Counted from the first letter of the stretch, positions 42,968 through 52,409 are shown. The stretch is DNA of 64,000 nucleotides from Streptomyces sp. ISL-66 (GCF_018614135.1 NZ_JAGGOW010000032.1:1-64000); one strand, 5' to 3'. Notes: generated by a model from the sequence alone, not told the origin. Numbers and translations: made by a program.

Positions 42968-44761
42968 ATGACGAATCTGGCCCCCGAGGCGGTCGGAGAT
43001 TCCGGCACGGCTCCCGGCCGTCCCGGGACCGGGACCGCGGACGGCGCGCCCGTCTTGTCCGCGGCACCGGGCCGGCGTCCGTGGACGTCCAGGCGCTGGG
43101 TGCTCCCGCTCGCCGAGGTCCTGGTCAGCGTCGTGGCGGCCCTCGGCTACACGCTGCTGTGCAAGCACATCAGCGTGAACCCCCTCAACCGCATCGGCCA
43201 GGTCAGCGGACTGGCCAAGATGCAGCAGTACGCGGCCCTCATCGGCCTGCCGGTGCTCGGGCTGCTCCTCCACACCGCGTACCGGGGCACGCTCCACCGC
43301 CACCGGAACGTCAAGCGCCTGGTCTGCGCGGCGCTGGCCGGCCTGGCCACCGGCGTGGTCGCGGGCGGCATCGTCGTCGCCCTGCGCGGCACGCCCTCGC
43401 CGCTCGGCGGCCAGGAGGGCGACCCGAGCGTCCTGGTGGACATGGCCAACTCCTTCCTGCACGGCGAGGGCATGTCGGGCATCTACCCGCCCGGCTTCCC
43501 GGCGCTGATGGCCCTCTGGGCGAAGGTCCGCTACGGCGGACTCGGCGGATCCGGCTACGCCCTGCACGACCTGCAGATCTTCTTCAGCGCCCTGGTCGGC
43601 CCGATGGCCTACGCGGCCTGGCGGCTGCTGCTGCGGCCCTTCTGGGCGCTGCTGATCGCCGTTCCGGCGTCGATCCTCTTCCTCGATCCGATCCGCCCGT
43701 ACAGCCACGTCGTCATGCTCGTGCTGCTCCCGCTGCTCGGCTACTGCCTGCGCGAGATGGCCCGGTCCGGCGCGCGTTCGGTGAAGTCGCTGCTGCTGCG
43801 CGGCGCCGGCTTCGGCCTCGTCTTCGGCGTGCTGTTCCTCTGGTACTCCGGCTGGTACGTCTGGGCCGCGCCCGGTGCGGGCCTGCTCGCGCTGTTCCTC
43901 TTCCCCTGGCGCAAGGGCAAGGAGGCCCGCAAGCGGGCCGCCGTGTACGTCGGATCCCTCCTGGTGACGGCCGGCGTCGTCGGGGCTCCGCTGCTCTACC
44001 AGATGGTCCGCCTCGGTTCCCAGACCCCGGACCGCTACGCCTACCTGTCCGTCTACGTGGACCCGGCGTACGTCCTGGGGTGGGCCTCCGACCGTTCGGG
44101 TGCGCTGACTTACGAGAACTGGCCGGTGTCGGGCGAGATGGCCGGCCAGACCGGCTTCGCGCTGCTGCTGCTGTTCGGCGTGGGCCTCGGCGTCGGCCTC
44201 GGGCTGCGCGACGTCATGGTCCGCACCGCCGCGGCCACGCTCGCCGGTGCCTGGCTGGCCCGCTTCTGGTTCGCCTCGCACATGGCGCACGACAAGGCCG
44301 TGCAGCTCTACCCGCGGACCACCTGGATCGTCATGTACTGCCTGATGATCCTGGCGGTCCTGGGTCTGATGTCGCTCGTCAACCGGGGTTCCGGCTGGGC
44401 CGAGCGGTCCCTGCGGCCGAGCGGTGAGGGCGCCCGGGCCCGCGTCGTGCCGCGGCGCGCGGTCCAGCAGCTCGCCGCCGGCATGGTGTGCGCGCTCGCG
44501 CTGTTCGCCACGATGGGCGCGTCCTGGTCGGTCAACCGCTACATGCCGAGCGCCGACAGCAACGAGATGGGCGTCGACGCCTGGCGGGCGCACACCGTCA
44601 ACAAGCCCGACGGGAAGTGCCCGCGCTACTCCCCGTACAAGAAGTGCGCCGAGGTCAACATCCAGTTTTGGAAGCCCAATCGCGACGACGGCAAGCTGTG
44701 GTGCGGCGGCATCCCGTACAAGGACTGGCCGGCCGTGTGCGGGCGCAAGGGCCCCTCGTAG
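42968..44761 (+). CDS. GT-C type membrane glycosyltransferase, AftA-like (copy 2)
   Basis: This 597-residue homologue of the divergent gene shares NPLNRIGQVSGLAKMQ, GIYPPGFPALMALWA, FASHMAHDKAVQLYPRT and a C-terminal DGKCPRYSPYKKCAEVN. It has a 40-residue disordered Ala/Pro/Gly N-terminus, about 11-12 membrane segments and a longer tail with two more cysteines (LWCGGIPY, WPAVCGRK). It probably transfers a sugar from a polyprenyl-phosphate donor outside the membrane. GGAGG lies about 15 bases before the ATG. A very strong terminator follows 19 bases after the stop. The AftA comparison is from general resemblance only. Confidence 0.7.
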   Translation: MTNLAPEAVGDSGTAPGRPGTGTADGAPVLSAAPGRRPWTSRRWVLPLAEVLVSVVAALGYTLLCKHISVNPLNRIGQVSGLAKMQQYAALIGLPVLGLLLHTAYRGTLHRHRNVKRLVCAALAGLATGVVAGGIVVALRGTPSPLGGQEGDPSVLVDMANSFLHGEGMSGIYPPGFPALMALWAKVRYGGLGGSGYALHDLQIFFSALVGPMAYAAWRLLLRPFWALLIAVPASILFLDPIRPYSHVVMLVLLPLLGYCLREMARSGARSVKSLLLRGAGFGLVFGVLFLWYSGWYVWAAPGAGLLALFLFPWRKGKEARKRAAVYVGSLLVTAGVVGAPLLYQMVRLGSQTPDRYAYLSVYVDPAYVLGWASDRSGALTYENWPVSGEMAGQTGFALLLLFGVGLGVGLGLRDVMVRTAAATLAGAWLARFWFASHMAHDKAVQLYPRTTWIVMYCLMILAVLGLMSLVNRGSGWAERSLRPSGEGARARVVPRRAVQQLAAGMVCALALFATMGASWSVNRYMPSADSNEMGVDAWRAHTVNKPDGKCPRYSPYKKCAEVNIQFWKPNRDDGKLWCGGIPYKDWPAVCGRKGPS

Positions 44762-44780
44762 GCCCTGACCGACCATGACG

Positions 44781-44819
44781 ACGGCGGGGTCCCCGGATCG
44801 ATTCCGGGGACCCCGCCGT
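44781..44819 (+). terminator. terminator after GT-C copy 2
   Basis: A perfect 17-bp stem joins 44781-44797 and 44803-44819 around the loop TCGAT, one of the strongest hairpins in the window. Confidence 0.88.
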
Positions 44820-44897
44820 TCCTGTGACGAGCCGCTGTGAGTACCATCCGGCCGATCAGATGTTGTGGCTTGAATACGCTTTGGGGCGGGAATCAAT

Positions 44898-47513
44898 TTG
44901 AGATTGGGTCGTGTGCGGGGTACCGCTTTGGCTACCGCGCTCGGGGTCGCCGCGGTGCTCGGCTTCCAGGGAATGGCGGACGGAACCGAAGGTTCCGCAG
45001 GGGGCAAGGGGCCGGGGGAGGCGAAGGCGTTCAGTGCCGATGCCGAGCAGACCGGTCCCGTCGACGGCGAGACGTACACGCTCGCCGTGAAGCCCAAGGG
45101 CAAGGGCGAGGCCGTGGTCAGCCAGCAGGGCACCGATCTCTTCGGTCTCCTGGGCGTCTCCTGGACGGATCCCGCGGCGAAGGTGACGGGCACCATCGAG
45201 GCCCGCTCCCGCAGCGCGGAGACCGGGAAGTGGTCCCGCTGGATCGCCCTGGACCCGGTGCGGCCCGGGCTCGACGGCAAGCGCCCCGGTGAGCACGGTG
45301 CCACCGAGCCCGTCTGGGTCGGCCCGTCGAACGGCGCCGAGGTGCGCGTCAAGGGCGGTGAGCTCCCCGCCGGACTGGAGCTGAAGCTGGTGGACCCGGG
45401 CACGGCCGGCTCCGCCAAGAAGAAGGGCCGGCTCAACGCCGACCCGGCCGCCTTCGCCACCACGACGGCGACTCCGGGCCCGGCCTCCACGGCCCCGCAG
45501 CCCAAGGTGGTCACCCGGGCCGAATGGAACGCCGACGAGTCCATGAACAGCGAGGGCCCGATCTACCTCCCGGGCTCCAAGATCAAGGCCGTCTTCGTCC
45601 ACCACACCGCCGACGCGGCCGCGTACGACTGCTCGCAGTCCGAGGCCATCGTCCGGGCCATCCACAAGTTCCACGTGGAGACCAACAAGTGGCGGGACCT
45701 CGGCTACAACTTCCTGGTCGACAAGTGCGGCACGATCTTCGAAGGCCGCCAGGGCGGCATCGACCAGCCGGTCATGGGCGCGCACACCTACGGCTGGAAC
45801 TCCGAGTCGACGAGTGTCGCCGTACTCGGTGACTACACGGCCTCCGGGGTCTCGGACGCCGCGCGCGAGGCGGTCTCCCAGATCGCCGCGTACAAGCTCG
45901 GCCAGTACGACGGCGACATGAACGGCACGACCCAGTTGGTGGCCGGCGTCGACCAGACCAACTACTTCCACACCTCGTTCAAGGCGGGCACGGCCTACAC
46001 GTTCAAGACGGTCTCGGGCCACCGCGACGGCTACAACACCGAGTGCCCGGGCGACTCGTTCTACCCGCAGCTGGACTCGATCCGGACCTCCGGCCCCGCT
46101 GCGCGGCTCAAGATCGCCACGGTGAACGGCACGGCGGCCGAGCCGAACGGCAGCTACAAGTCGACCGGTGCCCTGTCCGTCGACTGGAGCACCAGCACGG
46201 ACAGCGGCCGGATATCCAAGTTCGACCTCCTGGTGGACGGCGTGTCCGCCGTGAGCACCTCGGGCGCGGGCCGTACGGCGTCCACGGGACTCTCCAACGG
46301 CACGCACAAGGTCCAGGTCCAGGCGACCACCGCGAACGGCAAGGTTTCCACGAGCCTCCCGGTCACCGTGGTGGCGACGGTCCCGGTCTCGCACGACGCC
46401 AAGTTCGTCCCGGTCGCCCCGAAGCGGCTGATGGACACCCGGATCGGCCTGGGCGTGCCGCAGGCCAAGGTGGGTCCGCAGAAGGTGGTGACCCTGCCGG
46501 TGGCGGGCGCCAACGGGATCCCCGGCGCGGGCGTCACCGCCGTGATCCTGAACGTGACGGCGACCAACCCGACGGGCAACAGCTTCGTCTCGGTCTACCC
46601 GAGCGGCACGGCCCGCTCCAGCGCCTCGAACCTGAACGTCACCCCCGGTCTGACCATCCCGAACCTGGTGGTCGTGCCCGTGGTGGACGGGAAGGTCAGC
46701 TTCTACAACAACGACGGCACGGTCGATCTGATCGCCGACATCACCGGCTACTTCACCTCGGCAGACGCGGGCTCCACGCACGTCAGCTTCGGTCCGAAGC
46801 GCCTGATGGACACCCGTGCGGGCCTGGGCGTGCGCCAGGCCAAGGTGGGTCCGCAGGGCGTGGTGACCCTCCAGGTGGCGGGCGCCAACGGGATCCCGGC
46901 GAGCGGGGTGACCGCGGTCATCCTGAACGTGACGGCGACCAACCCGACGGGCAACAGCTACGTGGCGGTCTACCCGAGCGGCACGACCCGCTCCAGCGCC
47001 TCGAACCTCAACTTCACCCCGGGCAAGACGATCCCGAACCTGGTGGTCGTGCCCGTGGTGGACGGGAAGGTCAGCTTCTACAACAACGACGGCACGGTCG
47101 ATCTGATCGCCGACATCACCGGCTACTTCACCTCCGCCGACACGGGCGCCACCCACGTCAGCTTCGGTCCGAAGCGCCTGATGGACACCCGTGCGGGCCT
47201 GGGCGTGCGCCAGGCCAAGGTCGGTGCGCAGGGCGTGGTGACCCTCCAGGTGGCGGGCGCCAACGGGATCCCGGCGACCGGGGTGACCGCGGTCATCCTG
47301 AACGTGACGGCGACCAACCCGACGGGCAACAGCTACGTGGCCGTGTACCCGAGCGGCACCACCCGCTCCAGCGCGTCCAACCTGAACTTCAGCCCCGGCC
47401 AGACGATCCCGAACCTCGTGGTCGTCCCGGTCGTGGACGGGAAGGTCAGCTTCTACAACAACGACGGCAGCGTCGACCTGATCGCGGACATCACCGGCTA
47501 CTTCGCCAAGTGA
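44898..47513 (+). CDS. Secreted PGRP-type N-acetylmuramoyl-L-alanine amidase with three C-terminal repeats
   Basis: This 871-residue protein has a signal peptide (MRLGRVRGTALATALGVAAV, cut near residue 28), an about 170-residue N-terminal domain of unknown type, and a PGRP/Amidase_2 domain at about 205-400: VVTRAEWNAD, VFVHHTADAAAYDC (His235/His236), GYNFLVDKCGTIFEGR, and GHRDGYNTECPGD (His375, Cys383), so zinc ligands are intact. An Ig-like segment follows (410-500). Three 125-residue repeats fill 502-871, each with PKRLMDTR, GVTAVILNVTATNPTGNS and DLIADITGYF. It should cleave peptidoglycan stems outside the cell. The TTG start lacks a good ribosome-binding site; a GTG at 44913 is possible. 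Confidence 0.88.
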   Translation: MRLGRVRGTALATALGVAAVLGFQGMADGTEGSAGGKGPGEAKAFSADAEQTGPVDGETYTLAVKPKGKGEAVVSQQGTDLFGLLGVSWTDPAAKVTGTIEARSRSAETGKWSRWIALDPVRPGLDGKRPGEHGATEPVWVGPSNGAEVRVKGGELPAGLELKLVDPGTAGSAKKKGRLNADPAAFATTTATPGPASTAPQPKVVTRAEWNADESMNSEGPIYLPGSKIKAVFVHHTADAAAYDCSQSEAIVRAIHKFHVETNKWRDLGYNFLVDKCGTIFEGRQGGIDQPVMGAHTYGWNSESTSVAVLGDYTASGVSDAAREAVSQIAAYKLGQYDGDMNGTTQLVAGVDQTNYFHTSFKAGTAYTFKTVSGHRDGYNTECPGDSFYPQLDSIRTSGPAARLKIATVNGTAAEPNGSYKSTGALSVDWSTSTDSGRISKFDLLVDGVSAVSTSGAGRTASTGLSNGTHKVQVQATTANGKVSTSLPVTVVATVPVSHDAKFVPVAPKRLMDTRIGLGVPQAKVGPQKVVTLPVAGANGIPGAGVTAVILNVTATNPTGNSFVSVYPSGTARSSASNLNVTPGLTIPNLVVVPVVDGKVSFYNNDGTVDLIADITGYFTSADAGSTHVSFGPKRLMDTRAGLGVRQAKVGPQGVVTLQVAGANGIPASGVTAVILNVTATNPTGNSYVAVYPSGTTRSSASNLNFTPGKTIPNLVVVPVVDGKVSFYNNDGTVDLIADITGYFTSADTGATHVSFGPKRLMDTRAGLGVRQAKVGAQGVVTLQVAGANGIPATGVTAVILNVTATNPTGNSYVAVYPSGTTRSSASNLNFSPGQTIPNLVVVPVVDGKVSFYNNDGSVDLIADITGYFAK
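46401..47513 (+). repeat. 375-bp tandem coding repeats in the amidase gene
   Basis: Units begin at 46401, 46776 and 47151 with exact 375-base spacing (125 codons); the last is cut short at 363 bases by the stop. Units 2 and 3 are nearly identical at DNA level over long stretches, whereas unit 1 is more diverged. Confidence 0.92.
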
Positions 47514-47525
47514 TCCGAAGTTCCA

Positions 47526-47568
47526 CCGGCGGGGGTCTCCTGGACATGGTCCGGGAGGCCCCCGCCGG
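47526..47568 (+). terminator. terminator after the amidase gene
   Basis: CCGGCGGGGG (47526-47535) and CCCCCGCCGG (47559-47568) form a perfect 10-bp stem with further pairing inside. It ends 19 bases before the next ATG. Confidence 0.8.
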
Positions 47569-47587
47569 CACATCCAGGGGGTGGGGC

Positions 47588-48775
47588 ATGGCAGAGAACG
47601 CACAGCACGCGGAGAACGCGGAGAGCGGGGACAACGGCCGGCCGTCCGTATCCGACGAGGAGTGGGCGCGCTTCGTCGAGCAGGCCGCGGCGGGCACCGG
47701 GGAGGCGCCCAAGGAGCCGTCCGCGCGGGCGCGGATGGTGACCGAACGGCTCCGGCGCGAGGAGGAGCAGCGCGCCCGGTCGGGCAGGAAGGGGCGGCGG
47801 CCGGGGGAGCCCGAGGGCTGGCGCACCGGTCCCGCCCGGCAGGAGGGGCGGGGGAGGGGCAAGCGGCGGCTGAAGGCGGCCCTGGCCATCGCCTTCGTCG
47901 CCGGGCTCGCGCTCATCGCGATCCGGCCCGAGCTGGTCATCGACCGGGTCACCGGCAAGGCCGCGCGGGACGACAGGGCCGGGGAGCCGCTGCCCGCCGA
48001 GTCGGCCCGGCCGAGCGCCGCGCCCTCCCCGGTGGATCCGGACCTGCCCACGCTCAAGGAGCCCTTCAAGGGCTCTCCGGCCCTGCGGTGGGCCGACGGG
48101 GCGGCCGGGATCGAGATCCCGCCGGCCGAGGCCGTCGGGGGCATGAGCAAGGAGAAGGTCGCCGACGCGCTGGAGAAGGCCAAGCACTTCCTGGTCGCGG
48201 CCAACCTGGACCCGGCCACCCTGCGCGGGGAGCGGCCCGGGGCGGCGCTGGCCCTGCTCGACCCGAAGCTCGGGGAGTACAAGACGAACCTGGAGGCGGC
48301 GCTCGAGCGGCCTTCCGCGGAGAACGACCCGCTCGACCACTTCAGCCGGTACGACCCCGCGGAGCTGACCCCGGTGGGCGAGGTGGTCAAGGTACGGGGC
48401 CGGATGTGGGTGGAGGCCGGGGACCGCGCGGGGAAGGCCAACGTGAAGACCGACTACACCTTCGTCTACCCGTTCGTGAAGGCGAAGGCGGGAGCCGAAC
48501 AGGTCGAGCGGACCGTCCTGCGGCGCGAGATCACCTTCTCGATCGCCGATCCGCGCAGGTGGGAAGCGACCGCCGGCACGCTGTGGATCGAGGAGAACCA
48601 CAGCAACATCGGCAACAGCGCCTGTGACGCCGCCGACGGTTTCCTGCATCCGCAGTTCGACGACGACGCGCCCGCCGGGCCCACACCCTCCGGCACGCCG
48701 GTGGACCCGTACGACCGCAGCAAGACCCTGGAAACCGCCGGGCCGGAGGGGTGCGGCACGCTCTCGCGATCTTGA
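47588..48775 (+). CDS. Membrane-anchored protein of unknown function
   Basis: I do not recognise this 395-residue protein. Residues 1-95 are charged and probably cytoplasmic and disordered (SVSDEEWARFVEQAAAGTGE, ERLRREEEQRARSGRKGRR). One membrane segment (LKAALAIAFVAGLALIAIRP) is near 97-115. The remaining 280 residues are likely outside: a Pro/Ala linker, DPDLPTLKEPFKGSPALRWA, a helical KEKVADALEKAKHFLVAANL and a beta-rich end. GGGGG lies 6 bases before the ATG. The position after the amidase and the GT-C genes suggests a cell-envelope role, which is inference. Confidence 0.75.
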   Translation: MAENAQHAENAESGDNGRPSVSDEEWARFVEQAAAGTGEAPKEPSARARMVTERLRREEEQRARSGRKGRRPGEPEGWRTGPARQEGRGRGKRRLKAALAIAFVAGLALIAIRPELVIDRVTGKAARDDRAGEPLPAESARPSAAPSPVDPDLPTLKEPFKGSPALRWADGAAGIEIPPAEAVGGMSKEKVADALEKAKHFLVAANLDPATLRGERPGAALALLDPKLGEYKTNLEAALERPSAENDPLDHFSRYDPAELTPVGEVVKVRGRMWVEAGDRAGKANVKTDYTFVYPFVKAKAGAEQVERTVLRREITFSIADPRRWEATAGTLWIEENHSNIGNSACDAADGFLHPQFDDDAPAGPTPSGTPVDPYDRSKTLETAGPEGCGTLSRS

Positions 48776-48779
48776 GGAA

Positions 48780-48820
48780 GCGCCGCGCACGGCTCCCGGA
48801 GGGTCGTCGCGCGGCGCAGT
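48780..48820 (+). terminator. terminator after the unknown membrane protein
   Basis: GCGCCGCGC (48780-48788) and GCGCGGCGC (48809-48817) pair perfectly with extra pairing inside; AGTTTG follows and runs into the S10 promoter. Confidence 0.75.
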
Positions 48821-48848
48821 TTGACCACTCAGCGTGGCGGGGTATTCT
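48821..48848 (+). promoter_or_regulatory. S10 operon promoter
   Basis: TTGACC (48821-48826) and TATTCT (48843-48848) are 16 bases apart, both near consensus. Confidence 0.65.
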
Positions 48849-49141
48849 CTTCGGCCCGATTGGCCAGGTACGTGCCTCGTATGGCAGACTACTCAAGTTG
48901 CTCGGCTGAGTGCCGATGCTGCGCGCCTCCCGCCGGGAGGACCGGAAGCGAGTCCCACAGTACTCGTCGCCTTATCTGCCTTTCGGGGCAGCAATGGGGC
49001 GGACGTACGGGAATCTTCTGGGAAGCGTCAGCACGGTGCCTTCCAGGCACTCGGTGGGTGTTTGCCCCCGATCAGCGGTCTTGGGACCGCACCCCCTTGG
49101 ACGAGGGAATTTCCGTATGGGAATTTTCTGTAGAGGGAGTG

Positions 49142-49166
49142 CGACACGCCCGACCGCGTGGGTCGG
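49142..49166 (+). promoter_or_regulatory. leader element shared by S10 and str operons
   Basis: This 25-base copy differs from 29557-29581 at a single base and keeps the CCGACC/GGTCGG hairpin. It ends 75 bases before the rpsJ start codon. Confidence 0.7.
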
Positions 49167-49241
49167 AGGAAAGCGGCGGAGCGATCCGCAGCCGGCCGAG
49201 AGCCAGAGCGTTTCCACGACAGACAGGACTACGGAGTAGCC

Positions 49242-49550
49242 ATGGCGGGACAGAAGATCCGCATCCGGCTCAAGGCCTACGACCACGAGGTCATCGATTC
49301 GTCGGCGAAGAAGATCGTCGAGACGGTGACGCGCACTGGTGCGTCGGTCGCGGGCCCGGTGCCGCTGCCCACTGAGAAGAACGTGTACTGCGTCATCAAG
49401 TCGCCGCACAAGTACAAGGACTCGCGCGAGCACTTCGAGATGCGCACGCACAAGCGCCTGATCGACATCCTCGACCCGACGCCCAAGACCGTTGACTCGC
49501 TGATGCGCCTGGACCTTCCGGCCGGCGTTGACATCGAGATCAAGCTCTGA
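49242..49550 (+). CDS. rpsJ: 30S ribosomal protein S10
   Basis: This 102-residue protein (NusE) has roles in the 30S head and in NusB-linked antitermination. [30 protein letters not shown] and [15 protein letters not shown] are diagnostic. GGAG is 6 bases before the ATG at 49242. It heads the S10 operon after a long structured leader; rplC follows 14 bases later. Confidence 0.98.
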   Translation: MAGQKIRIRLKAYDHEVIDSSAKKIVETVTRTGASVAGPVPLPTEKNVYCVIKSPHKYKDSREHFEMRTHKRLIDILDPTPKTVDSLMRLDLPAGVDIEIKL

Positions 49551-49564
49551 GAGGCGTCGAGAAG

Positions 49565-50209
49565 ATGGCAAAGCAGATCAAGGGCGTCCTGGGCGAGAAG
49601 CTCGGCATGACCCAGGTCTGGGACGAGAACAACCGTGTCGTCCCGGTGACCGTTGTCAAGGCCGGGCCCTGCGTCGTAACCCAGGTCCGCAAGAACGACA
49701 TCGATGGCTACGAGTCGGTCCAGATCGCCTTCGGCGAGATTGACCCGCGCAAGGTGAACAAGCCCCTCAAGGGTCACTTCGCCAAGGCCGATGTAACCCC
49801 GCGCCGCCACCTGGTGGAGCTCCGCACCTCTGACGCCAGCGAGTACACGCTCGGCCAGGAGATCACCGCTGCCGTGTTCGAGTCCGGCGTCAAGGTTGAC
49901 GTCACGGGCAACAGCAAGGGCAAGGGCTTCGCCGGTGTCATGAAGCGTCACAACTTCAAGGGCCTCGGCGCCGGCCACGGCGTGCAGCGCAAGCACCGCT
50001 CCCCCGGTTCGATCGGTGGCTGCGCCACCCCTGGGCGTGTCTTCAAGGGCATGCGCATGGCCGGTCGTATGGGTAACGAGCGCGTCACCACCCAGAACCT
50101 GACCATCCACGCGGTTGACGCGGAGAAGGGTCTGCTCCTCATCAAGGGCGCGGTCCCCGGTCCGAACGGCGGCCTCGTCCTGGTCCGTACCGCGGCCAAG
50201 GGGGCTTGA
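49565..50209 (+). CDS. rplC: 50S ribosomal protein L3
   Basis: This 214-residue protein reaches the peptidyl-transferase centre with a long loop. [20 protein letters not shown] and [20 protein letters not shown] then [20 protein letters not shown] are diagnostic. The loop glutamine/asparagine region used in pleuromutilin resistance looks ordinary. rplD starts 4 bases after its stop. Confidence 0.98.
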   Translation: MAKQIKGVLGEKLGMTQVWDENNRVVPVTVVKAGPCVVTQVRKNDIDGYESVQIAFGEIDPRKVNKPLKGHFAKADVTPRRHLVELRTSDASEYTLGQEITAAVFESGVKVDVTGNSKGKGFAGVMKRHNFKGLGAGHGVQRKHRSPGSIGGCATPGRVFKGMRMAGRMGNERVTTQNLTIHAVDAEKGLLLIKGAVPGPNGGLVLVRTAAKGA

Positions 50210-50213
50210 GGTA

Positions 50214-50873
50214 ATGAGCACCATTGACATCCTTTCGCCGGCAGGCGACAAGGCCGGTACCGTCGAGCTCCCCTCGGAGATCTTCGACGCGAAGACCAGC
50301 ATTCCGCTGATCCACCAGGTCGTTGTCGCACAGCTGGCTGCTGCCCGTCAGGGCACGCACAAGACCAAGCGTCGTGGCGAAGTCCGTGGTGGTGGCCGCA
50401 AGCCGTACCGCCAGAAGGGCACCGGCCGCGCGCGCCAGGGTTCGACCCGCGCTCCGCAGTTCGTCGGCGGTGGCGTCGTCCACGGCCCGCAGCCGCGTGA
50501 CTACTCCCAGCGGACGCCGAAGAAGATGAAGGCCGCCGCTCTGCGCGGTGCCCTCTCGGACCGCGCGCGTCACTCCCGCATCCACATCGTCACCGGTGTG
50601 GTCGAGGGTGCCGCCTCCACGAAGGCCGCCAAGACGCTGTTCGGCAAGATCTCGGAGCGCAAGAACCTGCTCCTGGTCGTCGACCGCGCCGACGAGGCCG
50701 CGTGGCTGTCCGCCCGCAACCTGCCCCAGGTGCACATCCTGGAGCCGGGCCAGCTGAACACGTACGACGTGATCGTCTCTGACGACGTGGTCTTCACTCA
50801 GGCCGCTTTCGAGTCCTTCGTGTCTGGCGCGCCTTCTGGCCGGAACGATGAGACCGAAGGGAGCGACGCGTGA
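50214..50873 (+). CDS. rplD: 50S ribosomal protein L4
   Basis: This 219-residue protein lines the exit tunnel with its long loop ([40 protein letters not shown]). In enterobacteria it represses the S10 operon; here that is unproven. The ATG at 50214 has GAGG close by and GGGGG about 10 bases upstream. Its stop overlaps the start of rplW by one base. The C-terminus carries an extra acidic tail ([10 protein letters not shown]). Confidence 0.97.
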   Translation: MSTIDILSPAGDKAGTVELPSEIFDAKTSIPLIHQVVVAQLAAARQGTHKTKRRGEVRGGGRKPYRQKGTGRARQGSTRAPQFVGGGVVHGPQPRDYSQRTPKKMKAAALRGALSDRARHSRIHIVTGVVEGAASTKAAKTLFGKISERKNLLLVVDRADEAAWLSARNLPQVHILEPGQLNTYDVIVSDDVVFTQAAFESFVSGAPSGRNDETEGSDA

Positions 50874-51196
50874 TGTCTGACGCGACCGTTACCAGCAAGA
50901 CCTTCACTGACCCGCGCGACCTGCTGATCAAGCCGGTCGTCTCGGAGAAGAGCTACGCGCTGCTGGACGAGAACAAGTACACGTTCATCGTCGCGCCCGG
51001 CTCGAACAAGACCCAGATCAAGCAGGCTGTGGAAGCGGTCTTCTCGGTCAAGGTCACCGGGGTCAACACGATCAACCGTCAGGGTAAGCGCAAGCGCACC
51101 AAGACCGGTTTCGGCAAGCGCGCTGACACCAAGCGCGCCATCGTGACCCTCGCTGAGGGCGACCGAATCGACATCTTCGGCGGCCAGGCCTCCTAA
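50873..51196 (+). CDS. rplW: 50S ribosomal protein L23
   Basis: This 107-residue protein sits at the tunnel exit and docks trigger factor and [42 protein letters not shown] and the basic loop [16 protein letters not shown] are standard. The ATG at 50873 overlaps the rplD stop; a GTG three bases earlier (50870) is an alternative. GGGAG lies about 11 bases upstream. Confidence 0.97.
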   Translation: MSDATVTSKTFTDPRDLLIKPVVSEKSYALLDENKYTFIVAPGSNKTQIKQAVEAVFSVKVTGVNTINRQGKRKRTKTGFGKRADTKRAIVTLAEGDRIDIFGGQAS

Positions 51197-51235
51197 CGGA
51201 GGTCTAGTCGTCCGGAATCGGACGAGGACTGAGAA

Positions 51236-52072
51236 ATGGGTATCCGCAAGTACAAGCCGACGACCCCGGGCCGTCGTGGCTCCAGCGTCGCCGACTTTGT
51301 CGAGATCACGCGGTCCACGCCGGAGAAGTCGCTGGTTCGCCCGCTGCACAGCAAGGGCGGCCGTAACAACACCGGTCGGATCACTGTTCGCCACCAGGGT
51401 GGTGGACACAAGCGCGCCTACCGCGTGATCGACTTCCGTCGTCACGACAAGGACGGCGTGCCGGCCAAGGTCGCGCACATCGAGTACGACCCCAACCGCA
51501 CTGCGCGCATCGCGCTCCTGCACTACGCCGACGGCGAGAAGCGCTACATCATCGCGCCGAAGAACCTGAAGCAGGGCGACCGGATTGAGAACGGCCCCAC
51601 GGCCGACATCAAGCCCGGTAACAACCTGGCGCTCCGCAACATCCCGGTCGGTACCACGATCCACGCGATCGAGCTCCGTCCCGGTGGTGGCGCGAAGTTC
51701 GCCCGCTCCGCTGGTGCCTCCGTGCAGCTGCTGGCGAAGGAGGGCACCATGGCCCACCTTCGTATGCCGTCCGGTGAGATCCGTCTCGTCGACGCGCGCT
51801 GCCGCGCCACCGTCGGTGAGGTCGGCAACGCCGAGCAGTCGAACATCAACTGGGGCAAGGCCGGCCGCATGCGCTGGAAGGGCGTTCGCCCCTCCGTCCG
51901 CGGTGTCGCGATGAACCCGGTCGACCACCCGCACGGTGGTGGTGAGGGTAAGACCAGTGGTGGTCGCCACCCGGTCTCCCCGTGGGGTCAGAAGGAGGGT
52001 CGTACTCGCTCGCCGAAGAAGGCTTCGAGCAAGTACATCGTCCGCCGCCGCAAGACGAACAAGAAGCGCTAG
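51236..52072 (+). CDS. rplB: 50S ribosomal protein L2
   Basis: This 278-residue protein is needed for subunit association and peptidyl transfer. [40 protein letters not shown] and the conserved histidine loop [20 protein letters not shown] are present. rpsS follows after 12 bases, with AGGAG inside the spacer. Confidence 0.98.
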   Translation: MGIRKYKPTTPGRRGSSVADFVEITRSTPEKSLVRPLHSKGGRNNTGRITVRHQGGGHKRAYRVIDFRRHDKDGVPAKVAHIEYDPNRTARIALLHYADGEKRYIIAPKNLKQGDRIENGPTADIKPGNNLALRNIPVGTTIHAIELRPGGGAKFARSAGASVQLLAKEGTMAHLRMPSGEIRLVDARCRATVGEVGNAEQSNINWGKAGRMRWKGVRPSVRGVAMNPVDHPHGGGEGKTSGGRHPVSPWGQKEGRTRSPKKASSKYIVRRRKTNKKR

Positions 52073-52084
52073 GAGCGGGTTTAG

Positions 52085-52366
52085 ATGCCGCGCAGTCTCA
52101 AGAAGGGACCCTTCGTCGACGGACACCTCATCAAGAAGGTGGACGTACAGAACGAAGCCGGTACCAAGAACGTCATCAAGACCTGGTCCCGTCGCTCGAT
52201 GATCATCCCGGCCATGCTGGGTCACACCATCGCGGTGCACAACGGCAAGATCCACGTCCCGGTGTTCGTCACCGAGTCGATGGTCGGCCACAAGCTCGGC
52301 GAGTTCTCGCCGACTCGCACCTTCCGCGGCCACGTCAAGGACGACCGGAAGTCGAAGCGCCGCTAA
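52085..52366 (+). CDS. rpsS: 30S ribosomal protein S19
   Basis: This 93-residue protein binds 16S rRNA in the 30S head with S13. [40 protein letters not shown] and [16 protein letters not shown] are diagnostic. It lies 12 bases after rplB and 43 bases before rplV. Confidence 0.98.
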   Translation: MPRSLKKGPFVDGHLIKKVDVQNEAGTKNVIKTWSRRSMIIPAMLGHTIAVHNGKIHVPVFVTESMVGHKLGEFSPTRTFRGHVKDDRKSKRR

Positions 52367-52409
52367 AGGCGGGGTGGTTACGACTATGACTTACACCGAA
52401 GGGACAACC

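Larger units (their letters stand above)
48776..49241. other. 466-bp region with S10 operon promoter and long leader
   Basis: It contains a terminator (48780-48820), a promoter (48821-48848), hairpins CCTCCC/GGGAGG (48926-48940) and CTGCC/GGCAG (48976-48991), a direct repeat GGGAATTT at 49105 and 49119, and the 25-base element shared with the rpsL leader (49142-49166). The leader would be about 385 bases. No gene is apparent. Confidence 0.7.

Noticed and set aside
46401..47513. Long repeats as a mobile or integrated element
   Set aside because: The repeats are in frame within one protein, with no inverted ends or target duplications.
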